From NCBI GenBank assembly GCA_963667875.2, contig CAXXGC010000002.1, forward strand, positions 124,001-188,000: a DNA stretch of 64,000 nucleotides, written 5' to 3'. Shown here one piece after another: positions 1-8,817 of this stretch (position 1 is the first letter of the stretch; every line of letters starts with the position of its first letter). The notes beneath the pieces were generated by a model that saw only the letters and a program-made list of their open reading frames with translations, did not search any database and had not been told where the DNA came from. The DNA is from JAEXOD01 sp963667875. Lineage in GTDB: Bacteria > Bacteroidota > Ignavibacteria > Ignavibacteriales > Melioribacteraceae. Position numbers and translations under genes: made by a program.

Positions 1-361
1 TTTTACCGTTATATTTGTTGCTTCTGCCAAAGTTATTGCCGTTATCAGCAACCTTTTGAACAACACCGGCAATAAAACCGGGTGCAAAAAAGAAATTAAT
101 AAATCCGGGGCCTTCAATTTTTACTTCGGCAATAATGCTTTTATCCGCCAATTCCAATAAATTACTGCTAATTTCGGCAGCAATTTGACGAGGATTTGTT
201 TTAAGTTTTTTACTTAAACGCATAGCAATATTGGTGGAATAATCACCTTGAAGACGATTATTTGGAACGTTTAGAATTAAAACTTCATCATTAATATATT
301 CTAATCTTTTGGAAAGTTGTTTAAACAAATTTTCAAGATAATTTTTCAATTTATCACCCAA
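1..361 (-). CDS. argS: Arginyl-tRNA synthetase, N-terminal part (cut by window start)
   Basis: Only the first ~120 residues lie in the window; the rest runs off the left edge. The protein would charge tRNA-Arg in the cytoplasm. The visible part is the ArgRS additional N-terminal domain: I read LQGDYSTNIAMRLSKKL, then P-R-Q-I-A-A-E-I, then a GPGFINFF motif, which is the diagnostic order of this domain. No ATG, GTG or upstream start fits: an in-frame stop lies at 377-379. The start must be TTG, either at 361 or at 349; the TTG at 349 has a GGTGA element just upstream. It follows rsfS with a gap of about 30-45 nt and is probably the last gene of the operon visible here. Confidence 0.85.
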   Translation of the reverse strand, partial: MGDKLKNYLENLFKQLSKRLEYINDEVLILNVPNNRLQGDYSTNIAMRLSKKLKTNPRQIAAEISSNLLELADKSIIAEVKIEGPGFINFFFAPGFIAGVVQKVADNGNNFGRSNKYNGK

Positions 362-392
362 GTAAAAAAGATAGGATTAAACTTAACTATTA

Positions 393-737
393 TTAGTCCT
401 CAATAACTCTAACCGGAGCGTCGCCCCAAAGTTTTTCTAAATTATAAAAACCGCGCGATTCTTTTAAAAAGATATGAACAACTACATCAATATAATCTAA
501 CAAAACCCAATTTAACCCTGTAAAACCTTCTTTGTGAAGGCATTTAATGCCGTCATCTGTTAAAACATCCTCAATTCCGTCAGCAATAGCTTTAACATGT
601 GTGTCGGAATCTGCCGAGGCAATTATAAAATAATCGGTAAATGAAGTAACTTTTTGCAAATCAAGAACTTTAACATCGTATCCTTTTTTTGCTAAAATTA
701 ATTCGCCAATTCTATTAACTAAAATTTCTGAATCCAA
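393..737 (-). CDS. rsfS: Ribosomal silencing factor RsfS (Iojap family)
   Basis: RsfS binds ribosomal protein uL14 on the large subunit and blocks joining of the subunits when nutrients are short. The 114-residue length is normal for the family. The core is visible as TDYFIIASADSD (about 34-45), the segment GLNWVLLDYIDVVVHIF (about 74-90) and the closing R-G-F-Y-N-L-E-K-L-W-G-D-A, all typical of Iojap/RsfS. It lies 8 nt downstream of the LytR_C gene and upstream of argS, all on the minus strand, so the three are probably co-transcribed. Nothing is odd about it. Confidence 0.95.
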   Translation of the reverse strand: MDSEILVNRIGELILAKKGYDVKVLDLQKVTSFTDYFIIASADSDTHVKAIADGIEDVLTDDGIKCLHKEGFTGLNWVLLDYIDVVVHIFLKESRGFYNLEKLWGDAPVRVIED

Positions 738-745
738 TTTTATTC

Positions 746-1231
746 CTATTTTAGTGGACTTAAAACATTACAATCTTTCCCTATAACCACAGTAACATCA
801 ACAAAATAATCTGTGTTAATTTGCTGAATAACATGCTCCTTTGTTACCCCAAGCAATTTAGCCGTTTTTTCGGCATTTGCTCGATTCCCAATTCTATCAA
901 TAACAATTGTGTTATTCATGTCAAACGAATTATAGTTGCTAACATTAACAACATCACAATTATTATTACGTAAAAAATCTGTAAATCTATCAGCTACACC
1001 CGCAAGCCCGCAGCCATTAAGTACCTCGACTTGAATAATTTCGGAAGGGACTAAATTTTCGGATTTATTTACCGGTTCATTACCGCTGATTTTTATAAAA
1101 ATAGAATACATGAGATAAATAATTACCGCAGCTAAAAAGAAAATAATTACATTAAGCGTAATATTAACCGTACTGGCTTTAAGGCTAATGTTACCGCTGT
1201 TATCTTGGTTTGTATTTGAACCCTTTACCAA
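746..1231 (-). CDS. Membrane-anchored LytR_C domain protein
   Basis: A 161-residue protein with a short cytoplasmic N-terminus, one membrane segment (about 26-46) and a C-terminal LytR_C domain (about 67-155) that begins IQVEVLNGCGLAGVADR. This domain is found at the end of LytR-CpsA-Psr proteins and alone in many Bacteroidota and Chlorobi, where the gene sits next to rsfS as it does here. The catalytic LCP domain is absent, so it is not a wall-polymer ligase; the role is unknown and probably in the envelope. The start is TTG at 1231, since an in-frame TAG lies just upstream and no ATG comes before the membrane segment. Confidence 0.8.
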   Translation of the reverse strand: MVKGSNTNQDNSGNISLKASTVNITLNVIIFFLAAVIIYLMYSIFIKISGNEPVNKSENLVPSEIIQVEVLNGCGLAGVADRFTDFLRNNNCDVVNVSNYNSFDMNNTIVIDRIGNRANAEKTAKLLGVTKEHVIQQINTDYFVDVTVVIGKDCNVLSPLK

Positions 1232-1256
1232 ATCTATTCTATATTAAATTATTAAA

Positions 1257-1748
1257 TTATCTATTGAAAAAATAATCTTCGTCGTCATAAAACGAAGAAA
1301 ATCTATTAAAACCATAAGGATTATAACTATTATACGGAGATTGAGAAAATTTAACCATAAATCTTACATCTTCCGAAGGTTGATAATTAATTTGAGCACG
1401 GGTTAAATAAATACCGTTAATCTGTTTTGAAAACTCCGTTCCAAAAGTACTGTAAGGTGAGTTAACTAAACTTGCATCAACCTGAATATTAAGCTTATCA
1501 CTAAATTTGAACATCATACTGTTGGTATAAACACCCATACTTACAGCATTATTACCAAAAGTGGCATAACTTAAACCGATAGAGTGTTTCATTGAAAAAT
1601 TATTGGGATTTATAAACCCTAAAAAACTTGATGATGGGTTATTATTAATAATACTGCTTCTAATATCTATTTTATTATTCTGGTCACGAAACTGAGCATA
1701 ACTTGAAATAGATATAAGCACAAAAACTATTATAAATAAATTTTTCAT
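1257..1748 (-). CDS. Secreted protein, probable small outer-membrane beta-strand protein
   Basis: I do not recognise a named family. The first ~18 residues form a clean signal peptide ending S-S-Y-A-Q. The rest (about 145 residues) is rich in Ser, Asn, Tyr and Phe with alternating hydrophobic residues, as in outer-membrane beta strands, and ends in an aromatic and acidic tail (FSSFYDDEDYFFNR). It heads the minus-strand set LytR_C-rsfS-argS with 25 nt to the next gene. It may be a cell-surface or periplasmic protein specific to this lineage. Confidence 0.5.
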   Translation of the reverse strand: MKNLFIIVFVLISISSYAQFRDQNNKIDIRSSIINNNPSSSFLGFINPNNFSMKHSIGLSYATFGNNAVSMGVYTNSMMFKFSDKLNIQVDASLVNSPYSTFGTEFSKQINGIYLTRAQINYQPSEDVRFMVKFSQSPYNSYNPYGFNRFSSFYDDEDYFFNR

Positions 1749-1831
1749 AAATTACCTTTAGGCTTATTGTTTATTTTATACAAAAGCTAAAATAAATATG
1801 TTTCCTTTTTCAATCAAACACTCTAACTTAA

Positions 1832-2290
1832 TTACTTTAATTTAACTATCATTTCAATTTCACAAGGTGCATTTAATGGTAACACATTAACACCAACAGC
1901 ACTGCGTGCATGTTTGCCTGCTTCACCAAAAATTTTACCAAGTAAATCGGAAGCACCGTTAGCAACTTTAGGTTGATCGGTAAAATCAGCCGGGCAGTTA
2001 ACAAATGCAGTTAATTTAACTATTTCTTCAATTGCATCAATTGATCCAACTGCAGCAGTAATTGCACCCAAGCAATTAATTGCAGAAGTTTCAGCAGCTT
2101 TTTGAGCATCTTCTAATGATACTTCAACTCCAACTTTACCTGTAAATTGTAATTTACCAGCTATAAATGGAAGCTGTCCCGATGTGAATACATACTTGTC
2201 TGATACTTTTGCCGGAATATACGATGCTAATGGTTTAGCAGGTTCCGGAATAATAATACCTAATTCTTCAGCTTTCTTAACAAAACTCAT
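1832..2290 (-). CDS. RidA/YjgF family protein (enamine/imine deaminase-like)
   Basis: RidA proteins hydrolyse reactive enamine/imine intermediates released by PLP enzymes such as threonine dehydratase. The 152-residue length fits the longer YjgH/TdcF-like branch. The C-terminal active-site segment is present: H-A-R129-S-A-V-G-V and the final P-C143-E144-I-E-M, with the substrate-binding Arg and the conserved Glu retained. It is cytoplasmic with no signal peptide. It is transcribed away from mazG across an AT-rich spacer of 131 nt and appears monocistronic. The exact substrate cannot be told. Confidence 0.88.
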   Translation of the reverse strand: MSFVKKAEELGIIIPEPAKPLASYIPAKVSDKYVFTSGQLPFIAGKLQFTGKVGVEVSLEDAQKAAETSAINCLGAITAAVGSIDAIEEIVKLTAFVNCPADFTDQPKVANGASDLLGKIFGEAGKHARSAVGVNVLPLNAPCEIEMIVKLK

Positions 2291-2421
2291 ATAATCTCCA
2301 TATATAAATATTTTATTTTGACATTACAAATATAAGGCATTTTACATTAATAATAAATTTATATTTAATTTTAATAAACATTCTGCTATTTTTACAGATT
2401 AATTTATTTGGAATATATAAT

Positions 2422-3183
2422 ATGACCGGTGACAAATTTAAGAACTTAGTTGATATAATGCGTAAATTGCGCCAAGAGTGCCCTTGGGATAAAGACCAAA
2501 CTAACGATTCTATAAAAGCAGCTACATTGGAAGAAGCTTACGAAGCTGTTGAAGCAATTGATAAAAAAAATTATAACGAATTAAAATCCGAACTTGGCGA
2601 TTTATTATTGCATATAGTGTTTCATTCGGCAATTGCAGAAGATAATAACCATTTTAATATAAATGATGTTATCGATTCAATTTCGCAAAAACTAATTCGC
2701 CGTCATCCGCATGTTTTTTCGGATACGGTTGTTAATAACAACGAAGATATTATGCGAAATTGGGAGTTTATAAAACTTAAAGAAGGACGCAATTCAGTAT
2801 TGGAAGGTGTGCCAAAAGCTCTTTCTTCGTTATACCGCGCTTATAGAATACAAGAAAAAGTTGCTAAAGTTGGTTTTGACTGGAGCAACAAAGATGATGT
2901 TTGGGCAAAAGTAAAAGAAGAATTAGGCGAACTGCGCGAAGCTGAAGCCAGCGGTGATGAAAACAAAATTGAAGAAGAAATGGGTGATTTATTTTTTGCT
3001 TTAACCAACTATTCACGTTTTATAAAGGTTAATCCCGAAAATGCATTACGCCGGACAAACGAAAAATTTATTAAACGTTTTCAATATGTTGAAAAAAGAA
3101 TAAAAGAAACCGGCCGAGAAATAAGCGATTCAAATCTTGAAGAGATGGATAAATACTGGGAAGAAGCTAAACAATTTGATTAG
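2422..3183 (+). CDS. mazG: Nucleoside triphosphate pyrophosphohydrolase MazG
   Basis: MazG hydrolyses NTPs and dNTPs to the monophosphate and pyrophosphate, and so clears abnormal nucleotides and may lower (p)ppGpp. The 253 residues hold two tandem MazG domains. The first has the metal-binding helix pair LEEAYEAVEAID (about 35-46) and ELGDLLLHIVFH; the second has EELGELREAEA (about 166-176) and EEEMGDLFFAL. The N-terminus contains the familiar R-x-E-C-P-W-D-K-x-Q-T motif. It converges on phoH, and the two coding ends overlap by 4 nt, which leaves no room for a separate terminator between them. Confidence 0.95.
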   Translation: MTGDKFKNLVDIMRKLRQECPWDKDQTNDSIKAATLEEAYEAVEAIDKKNYNELKSELGDLLLHIVFHSAIAEDNNHFNINDVIDSISQKLIRRHPHVFSDTVVNNNEDIMRNWEFIKLKEGRNSVLEGVPKALSSLYRAYRIQEKVAKVGFDWSNKDDVWAKVKEELGELREAEASGDENKIEEEMGDLFFALTNYSRFIKVNPENALRRTNEKFIKRFQYVEKRIKETGREISDSNLEEMDKYWEEAKQFD

Positions 3184-4133
3184 CCGTTCCCATTTTTAAA
3201 ATTATCGTATGCCTCTATAATGTCTTTAACAAGCTTGTGGCGCACTACGTCATTTTTGTTAAAATATATAAACCCAACACCGTCAACATCACCTAACACG
3301 CTCTGTATTTGTACTAAGCCGCTTGTAACGTTATCCGGCAGATCTATTTGTGTTATATCACCGGTTATTATAGATTTTGAGTTTGGACCAAGGCGGGTTA
3401 AAAACATTTTCATCTGCATACTGGTTGCGTTTTGCGCTTCATCCAAAATAACATAAGCATTATTTAATGTTCTTCCGCGCATAAATGCTAACGGTACAAT
3501 TTCCAATACACCTTTATCAAGATAATTGCCAAGCTGTTCAGGCGGAAGCATATCTTGCAAAGCATCGTATAAAGGACGCAGGTACGGGTCAATTTTTTCT
3601 CTATAATCCCCCGGTAAATAACCAAGACTTTCACCTGCTTCAACGGCGGGACGAGCTAAAACTATTCGTTTAACAATTCCTTTTTTTAATGCAGCAACCG
3701 CAAAAGCAACTGCTAAAAAAGTTTTACCTGTTCCGGCAGGACCAATTGCAAAACAAATATCATTTTCCATAACCATTTTATAATACTCAATCTGGTTAGG
3801 AGTTTTTGTACGAATTACATCTTTTTTGGTATATAATACTATATTATCGTAATCCTTAACAACAGGAGCTTTCCCGTCCTCTGCTAAATCAATCATCATT
3901 TCAACATCGGCAACACGTAATTTACCGGTAGTGTTTAACACATAAATCATTTCCTTTAAAATACGCTCAACCGAATTAACCTCTTCAGTTGTACCCTTTA
4001 TATATACATTATCACCTCTAAAAGTTAAAGATGTGCTAAACCTGCTTTCAATAGGTTTAATATTACCATCATTCATACCTAAAAAAGTAAGCATGTCTAT
4101 ATTTTCAAGCTTTAATATTTTTTCTACTTGCAA
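3180..4133 (-). CDS. PhoH family ATPase (PhoH-like, phosphate-starvation type)
   Basis: A 317-residue cytoplasmic P-loop NTPase of the PhoH/YbeZ family. Walker A is GPAGTGKT at 131-138 and Walker B is ILDEAQ at 229-234; the family block R-P-A-V-E-A-G-E-S-L-G-Y-L-P-G follows Walker A. The N-terminal ~100 residues form the small domain found in YbeZ proteins, which partner the endoribonuclease YbeY in rRNA processing; ybeY itself is not in the window. The 3' end overlaps that of mazG by 4 nt. An intrinsic terminator lies directly upstream and ends the preceding LysM unit, so phoH has its own promoter. Confidence 0.92.
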   Translation of the reverse strand: MQVEKILKLENIDMLTFLGMNDGNIKPIESRFSTSLTFRGDNVYIKGTTEEVNSVERILKEMIYVLNTTGKLRVADVEMMIDLAEDGKAPVVKDYDNIVLYTKKDVIRTKTPNQIEYYKMVMENDICFAIGPAGTGKTFLAVAFAVAALKKGIVKRIVLARPAVEAGESLGYLPGDYREKIDPYLRPLYDALQDMLPPEQLGNYLDKGVLEIVPLAFMRGRTLNNAYVILDEAQNATSMQMKMFLTRLGPNSKSIITGDITQIDLPDNVTSGLVQIQSVLGDVDGVGFIYFNKNDVVRHKLVKDIIEAYDNFKNGNG

Positions 4134-4155
4134 GTTACCTCTTATAAAATTAAAA

Positions 4156-4185
4156 AAGCCCTATTTAATAAATTAAAGAGGGCTT
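4156..4185 (-). terminator. Intrinsic terminator of the LysM/lipoprotein unit
   Basis: On the minus strand AAGCCCT and AGGGCTT pair (7 bp) around a 16-nt AT-rich loop and are followed by a T-run. It lies 28 nt after the stop of the LysM gene and before phoH. Confidence 0.8.
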
Positions 4186-4212
4186 AAAATCTAAAAAACA
4201 TTTAAACAAATA

Positions 4213-4905
4213 TTAGTTAGCAGTTGTCTGTTTAGGAGGAGCTGGTTTGTAATTTTGTTTAATTTTGTCGTATTTAGCTTTTTCTTCTTCAGTTAAATTA
4301 GGAATTTTGAAGATTTGTTTAGGATAAATCAAATTAGGATTTTTAATTTGATCTTTGTTTGCCTGATAAATTTTTGGCCATGCAAAAGCATTAGCATAAT
4401 GTTCAGGTTTTTTAGCAATGTTCCATAAACAATCGCCTTTTACAACTGTATAATTTTTTTCTGTTGGTGCTTCAACCCAAGCTTCTAATTTTCTTGGTAA
4501 TTCAACTTGAACTTTATTGTAAAATTCAGGAAGTGCACTAATTTTGCTTAATTTAAGTTCGTTTAATTCAGCAACTCTATCATTTTTAGGACCTTCTTGT
4601 CTTTCAATTTTAGAATTTAAAGTGTTAACTTTAGTTCTATAATTATCAATATCAGTTTTTGTAGCGCCAATAATTGTATAAAGTTCATCCATACAATTTT
4701 CGTAAGTTTGTAAAGCTAAATTTTTAGCTTTTAAATCTTTAATTTCATTTTGTAAAGTTGTGGCATCAGTTGTTAAAGCTGTTTTCTTTTGTGTAAGAGT
4801 ATTAACTTCATTCTGCCATTCTTCTTCTGTCATTTCGCGAGTTTGAGCAACTAAATTAACAGAGAAGAATAAAATAACCAACAATAAACTTTTTAGTATT
4901 TTCAT
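4213..4905 (-). CDS. Secreted coiled-coil protein with C-terminal LysM domain
   Basis: The 230-residue protein has a signal peptide (1-20, ending NLVA-Q), then a long coiled coil (about 26-115) and one LysM domain at about 152-202 (YTVVKGDCLWNIAKKPEHY through PKQIFKIP). LysM binds the glycan of peptidoglycan, so the protein probably sits in the periplasm bridging wall and envelope. It follows a small lipoprotein by 12 nt and the two are probably one operon. Conserved relatives in Bacteroidota and Chlorobi carry the same coiled coil-LysM order but have no assigned function that I know of. Confidence 0.8.
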   Translation of the reverse strand: MKILKSLLLVILFFSVNLVAQTREMTEEEWQNEVNTLTQKKTALTTDATTLQNEIKDLKAKNLALQTYENCMDELYTIIGATKTDIDNYRTKVNTLNSKIERQEGPKNDRVAELNELKLSKISALPEFYNKVQVELPRKLEAWVEAPTEKNYTVVKGDCLWNIAKKPEHYANAFAWPKIYQANKDQIKNPNLIYPKQIFKIPNLTEEEKAKYDKIKQNYKPAPPKQTTAN

Positions 4906-4917
4906 GTTATTCTCCTG

Positions 4918-5184
4918 TTAATTTCCAATTTTCTGCAAATTAGCTTTTGTTTCAGCTTTCTCTTTCTCGCATTGATCTAACTTTGAATTCTTTTCAGCAA
5001 TTTCTCTTTCAAGTTTTGTTTTTTCGCTTTTCAAAGAGTTGTTAGATTTTTCCGTTTCTTTTACTTCTGCTCTCAGTTCATCAAGTTGGGCATATTGTTC
5101 TTCAGTTACACCACCGCATGCAACTAATCCAGAAAGGAATAAGAAGATCATCCCTAATTGGACGTATTTTCTTATTTTAGTCAT
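4918..5184 (-). CDS. Small coiled-coil lipoprotein
   Basis: An 88-residue lipoprotein: the lipobox GLVAC places the lipidated Cys at 23, and the mature part is almost entirely one charged coiled coil (EEQYAQLDELRAEVKETEK onward). No enzyme motif is present. The size and heptad pattern recall Lpp-like or OmpA-neighbour spacers, but I see no covalent wall-attachment Lys/Arg end. It lies 12 nt upstream of the LysM protein, which suggests that the two act together at the envelope. Confidence 0.7.
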   Translation of the reverse strand: MTKIRKYVQLGMIFLFLSGLVACGGVTEEQYAQLDELRAEVKETEKSNNSLKSEKTKLEREIAEKNSKLDQCEKEKAETKANLQKIGN

Positions 5185-5270
5185 TCAGACCTCCGTTATT
5201 TATGAATAATTATAAATTATAATATAATAAAATTTTTAATAAATATGTACAATTTAATACAAATTAGTAA

Positions 5271-5951
5271 TTAAAACACTTTTTTTTCTTTAAAACTTAC
5301 AAAATTATTACCGGCAACAACAATATGGTCAACAATTGAAATTCCTATTAATGTTCCTGCCGCTTTAAGATTGTTTGTTAACGATATATCCTGCGGACTG
5401 ATTGAAATACTTCCGCTTGGGTGATTGTGAAGCAAAATAACACTTGCGGCATTATTTATAATTGCAGGTTTAAATACCTCACGAGGATGTACAATAACTT
5501 CATTTAGTATTCCTGTGCTAATCTTTTCGTATTTAATAATTTTATTGCCTGCATTTAAACAAATAACCCAAAAGGTTTCTTTAAGTTCGTCTTTCATAAT
5601 AGGAATGAAATAATCGGCAATAATTTTAGAGTCAGTAACAATAGTATTTAATAACACATTTGTTTTGCTTAACGACCTTCTCCCAATTTCAAAAGCTGCC
5701 AAAACAGTTGCTGCTTTGTCGTTTCCTATTCCACTACATTTTGTCAAAGAATCGATATTTTGTAATGCTAAATTACTAATCCCGCCAAATTGGTTAAGCA
5801 GATTATGAGAAAGTTCTAATACATTCTGTCCTTTTAACCCGGTTCGTAATATTATTGCAATTAATTCGGAATCACTTAAACTTGTCACCCCTTTTGCAAT
5901 TAATTTTTCCCGCGGTCTATCATCATTTGGCAGTTCTTTTACTTTTAAAAT
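5271..5951 (-). CDS. radC: RadC/UPF0758 JAB-domain protein, probable ATT start
   Basis: RadC-type proteins carry an N-terminal helix-hairpin-helix region and a C-terminal JAB/MPN metal domain; the biological role is unsettled. The metal motif LLHNHPSGSISISPQD (H-x-H-x10-D) and the VHPREVFKPAI block are intact. The first canonical start is GTG at 5888, but this would drop the conserved D-R-P-R-E-K-L block, which is present in the same frame directly upstream (ELPNDDRPREKLIAKG). No ATG, GTG or TTG exists before the in-frame TAG further up. ATT at 5951, with GAGGAAG ending two bases before it, gives 226 residues, the usual length. A homopolymer error is the alternative. Confidence 0.8.
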   Translation of the reverse strand: MLKVKELPNDDRPREKLIAKGVTSLSDSELIAIILRTGLKGQNVLELSHNLLNQFGGISNLALQNIDSLTKCSGIGNDKAATVLAAFEIGRRSLSKTNVLLNTIVTDSKIIADYFIPIMKDELKETFWVICLNAGNKIIKYEKISTGILNEVIVHPREVFKPAIINNAASVILLHNHPSGSISISPQDISLTNNLKAAGTLIGISIVDHIVVAGNNFVSFKEKKVF

Positions 5952-5988
5952 AACTTCCTCATTGTTGATTAAACAAAAAACAAATTTC

Positions 5989-6876
5989 TCAGTTCCCTAC
6001 TTTTAACTTGTTTTCAATTTTTTCTTTATTTTGCAGGGCTATCTGATTTGCAGGATCAATACTCAAGCAAACTTCAAAATAATGTAAAGCTTCATCAACT
6101 TTGTTTAATTTAATATTAACCAAACCAAGATATGCGGAAATTTCAGAATCCGTAGAGTTAGTATTAACCAATTGCTGTAATATTTTTTCCGCTTCCTTAT
6201 ATTCACTCATTTGGTAATTAATTTTTGCAGCCCATAATAATAATTTGCTGTCGTTATTTTTTAATTTTAATGCTTTTTTAATGGAATCATTAGCATGGAA
6301 AAACATTTCTTTATAATAATAAATTCTAGCGGCAGTAAACCAAACATCATAATTATCCTGGCCAAGTTCTTTTGCTTTTTCAATATATTGAATAGCTTCA
6401 TTTAACTGATTTTGATTTAATGAAATATTAGCTAAATATGAATAAGCTTCAATTGTATATTCCGAAGTTTCATTTAATCTAATAAATTCGCTAAAATTTA
6501 TTTTGGCAATCCCAAAATCGTTTAATCCATAATTGGCAATACCCAATAAAAAATGCAGTTCAGGTCTAACTTCGCCGGTAAGCTGCGAAATATTTTGAAT
6601 AGCCTGGCTGTACATACCAATTTTAATCATTAATTCACTGTTAAGCAGTCTAATTTCATCATCGTTGCTGTTAACTTCTTCTAAATATTTTTCAAGAGCT
6701 GAAATTGCCGAATTTGTTTTTTCCATCTTATCGTAAACTGTTGCCAGTCTAATTACTGCAAGTTTTCCAAATTCATTATCTTCTAAAAGATTTTGATATA
6801 TTTGAACACTGTGCAGATATTTTCCTTCTTTTTCAAATTCGTAAGCATTACTAAACATGTATTCTTTTTGATTCAT
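5989..6876 (-). CDS. TPR-repeat protein
   Basis: A 295-residue soluble protein without signal peptide, made of about seven to eight tetratricopeptide repeats (for example A-Y-S-Y-L-A-N-I-S-L-N-Q and A-Y-L-G-L-V-N-I-K-L near 145 and 245). TPR arrays are protein-binding scaffolds; no catalytic domain is present. It starts one base after the stop of guaA, so it is almost certainly translated from the same transcript, but no functional link to GMP synthesis is evident. It probably runs on into radC, 37 nt downstream. Confidence 0.75.
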   Translation of the reverse strand: MNQKEYMFSNAYEFEKEGKYLHSVQIYQNLLEDNEFGKLAVIRLATVYDKMEKTNSAISALEKYLEEVNSNDDEIRLLNSELMIKIGMYSQAIQNISQLTGEVRPELHFLLGIANYGLNDFGIAKINFSEFIRLNETSEYTIEAYSYLANISLNQNQLNEAIQYIEKAKELGQDNYDVWFTAARIYYYKEMFFHANDSIKKALKLKNNDSKLLLWAAKINYQMSEYKEAEKILQQLVNTNSTDSEISAYLGLVNIKLNKVDEALHYFEVCLSIDPANQIALQNKEKIENKLKVGN

Positions 6877-6877
6877 A

Positions 6878-8419
6878 CTATTCCCACTCTATAGTTGAAG
6901 GAGGTTTTGAACTGATATCGTAAACAACTCTGTTAACCCCTTTTACACCACGAATAATTTTGTTAGAAATATTATCTAAAATATCATAATCAAACTTGTA
7001 CCAATCGGCTGTCATTCCGTCTGTTGATGTAACTGCACGCAAAGCAATCACATTTTCGTACGTTCTATTATCCCCCATAACACCAACTGACTGAATTGGA
7101 AGATAAACAGCAAATGCCTGCCATATTTCGTTATATATTCCGGCGGCTTTTAATTCATTTATATAAACTTCATCTGCATCACGCAGCATTTCTAATTTTT
7201 CAAAAGTAATATCGCCAATAATTCGTACTGCTAAACCGGGACCGGGAAAAGGATGCTTAAAAATAAATTCATCCCCAATATGTAATTGCAGACCAATGCG
7301 GCGCACTTCATCCTTAAACAATTCCCTGAATGGTTCAATAAGCTGCAAATTCATCTTTTCCGGCAATCCGCCTACATTATGATGGGTTTTAATAGTTACA
7401 GAAGAACCTTTAACCGGAACAGATTCAATAACATCGGGATATAAAGTCCCCTGTACAAGAAATTCCACATTCCCTATTTTTTTTGCTTCTCGTTCAAAAA
7501 TTTCAATAAATGTATTGCCAATTATTTTACGTTTTTTTTCAGGTTCGGTTACACCGGCAAGTTTGGTAATAAATTCCTGTGACGCATCAATAGAAATTAA
7601 ATTTAAGTTGTGATTGCTTCTAAATTCCTTAACAAAAATTTCACTTTCATTTTTCCGCATCAATCCGGTATCCACATGGATACAAGTTAAATTTTCGCCT
7701 ACTGCTTTATTTACTAAAATTGCAGCAACTGTTGAATCAACTCCGCCGCTTAAAGCACAAATTACTTTTTTATTGCCGACTTTTTGTTTAATATTATTAA
7801 TGCTGTCGTTTATAAAATTTTCAGCATTCCAAATACCATTACAATTACAAATATCCAATACAAAATTTTTAATAATTTGGGTACCTTGTTCAGTATGAGC
7901 AACTTCAGGATGAAATTGCACGCCATAAATAGGTTTATCTTTAACTTTTATTGCGGCAATTGGAGAATCTGTTGTTGAACCAATCACTTCAATATTGGAG
8001 GGAACAGATGTAATAATATCACCATGGCTCATCCAAACAAGACTGGAAGCAGAGATATTAAAAAAAAGCTCGTTTGGTTCAATCACGTTAAAATAAGTTT
8101 TACCATATTCTCTTTGTAATGCAGGTTCTACCGTACCGCCAAACAGATTTGTTATTAGTTGAATACCATAACAAACACCTAAAACCGGTACCCCAAGTTC
8201 AAAAATCGCTTTATTAATAGTTAAGGAATCATCCTCATACACACTCATAGGCCCGCCGGAAAGGATAATTCCAACAGGATTAAATTCTTTTATCTTTTCA
8301 ATTGGGAAATTATTGGGGTGAATTTCGGAATAGACATTAATTTCCCTAATTCTTCGGGCAATAAGCTGAGTATATTGCGATCCAAAATCTAAAATTAAAA
8401 TAGATTCGTTATGAAGCAT
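6878..8419 (-). CDS. guaA: GMP synthase (glutamine-hydrolysing)
   Basis: Converts XMP to GMP with ATP and glutamine in purine synthesis. The N-terminal class I amidotransferase domain has the triad C83 (GVCYG), H170 and E172 (FHPE). The ATP pyrophosphatase domain has the P-loop SGGVDST at 224-230, and the C-terminal dimerisation domain ends KPPSTIEWE, as is standard. The length of 513 is normal. It lies between gcvH (10 nt upstream) and the TPR gene (1 nt downstream). No riboswitch is visible, and it appears to be read from the operon that starts further upstream. Confidence 0.97.
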   Translation of the reverse strand: MLHNESILILDFGSQYTQLIARRIREINVYSEIHPNNFPIEKIKEFNPVGIILSGGPMSVYEDDSLTINKAIFELGVPVLGVCYGIQLITNLFGGTVEPALQREYGKTYFNVIEPNELFFNISASSLVWMSHGDIITSVPSNIEVIGSTTDSPIAAIKVKDKPIYGVQFHPEVAHTEQGTQIIKNFVLDICNCNGIWNAENFINDSINNIKQKVGNKKVICALSGGVDSTVAAILVNKAVGENLTCIHVDTGLMRKNESEIFVKEFRSNHNLNLISIDASQEFITKLAGVTEPEKKRKIIGNTFIEIFEREAKKIGNVEFLVQGTLYPDVIESVPVKGSSVTIKTHHNVGGLPEKMNLQLIEPFRELFKDEVRRIGLQLHIGDEFIFKHPFPGPGLAVRIIGDITFEKLEMLRDADEVYINELKAAGIYNEIWQAFAVYLPIQSVGVMGDNRTYENVIALRAVTSTDGMTADWYKFDYDILDNISNKIIRGVKGVNRVVYDISSKPPSTIEWE

Positions 8420-8428
8420 TTTAATATT

Positions 8429-8806
8429 TTAACCTAATAACGATTTATAGTCATCTGCACTTAAAAGTTCATCCAAATCAGCAGGATTAGTAATTTCAAT
8501 TTTAACTATCCAACCTTCACCATAAGGATCGGTATTTACTAACTGAGGATCATTTTCTAAAGCAGGATTAATTTCAATAAGTTTGCCGTCACAAGGAGCA
8601 AACATATCACTAACGGTTTTAACAGCTTCAATTGTACCAAAGGTATTACCTTTTACAATTTCAGTAACATCCGATTCGATACTGATAAAAACTATGTCGC
8701 CTAATTCGCCTTGAGCGTAGTCTGTAACGCCAATATAACCAATATTGCCTTCAATTTTTAACCACTCGTGGTCTTTTGTGTACTTTAAATTATCTAAAAC
8801 GTTCAT
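8429..8806 (-). CDS. gcvH: Glycine cleavage system H protein
   Basis: Lipoyl carrier of the glycine cleavage complex; shuttles the aminomethyl group between the P and T proteins. The lipoylation site is K63 in GTIEAVKTVSDMF, and the 125-residue length is standard. Other gcv genes are absent from the window. It is placed 11 nt after accC and before guaA. In some bacteria H protein also serves as donor for lipoate transfer, which may explain a location away from gcvPT (inference). Confidence 0.96.
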   Translation of the reverse strand: MNVLDNLKYTKDHEWLKIEGNIGYIGVTDYAQGELGDIVFISIESDVTEIVKGNTFGTIEAVKTVSDMFAPCDGKLIEINPALENDPQLVNTDPYGEGWIVKIEITNPADLDELLSADDYKSLLG

Positions 8807-8817
8807 TTTTTCCTCAC

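Noticed and set aside
3220..3673. Plus-strand open frames opposite phoH
   Set aside because: They are antisense to well-conserved PhoH coding sequence and show no protein-like features of their own.
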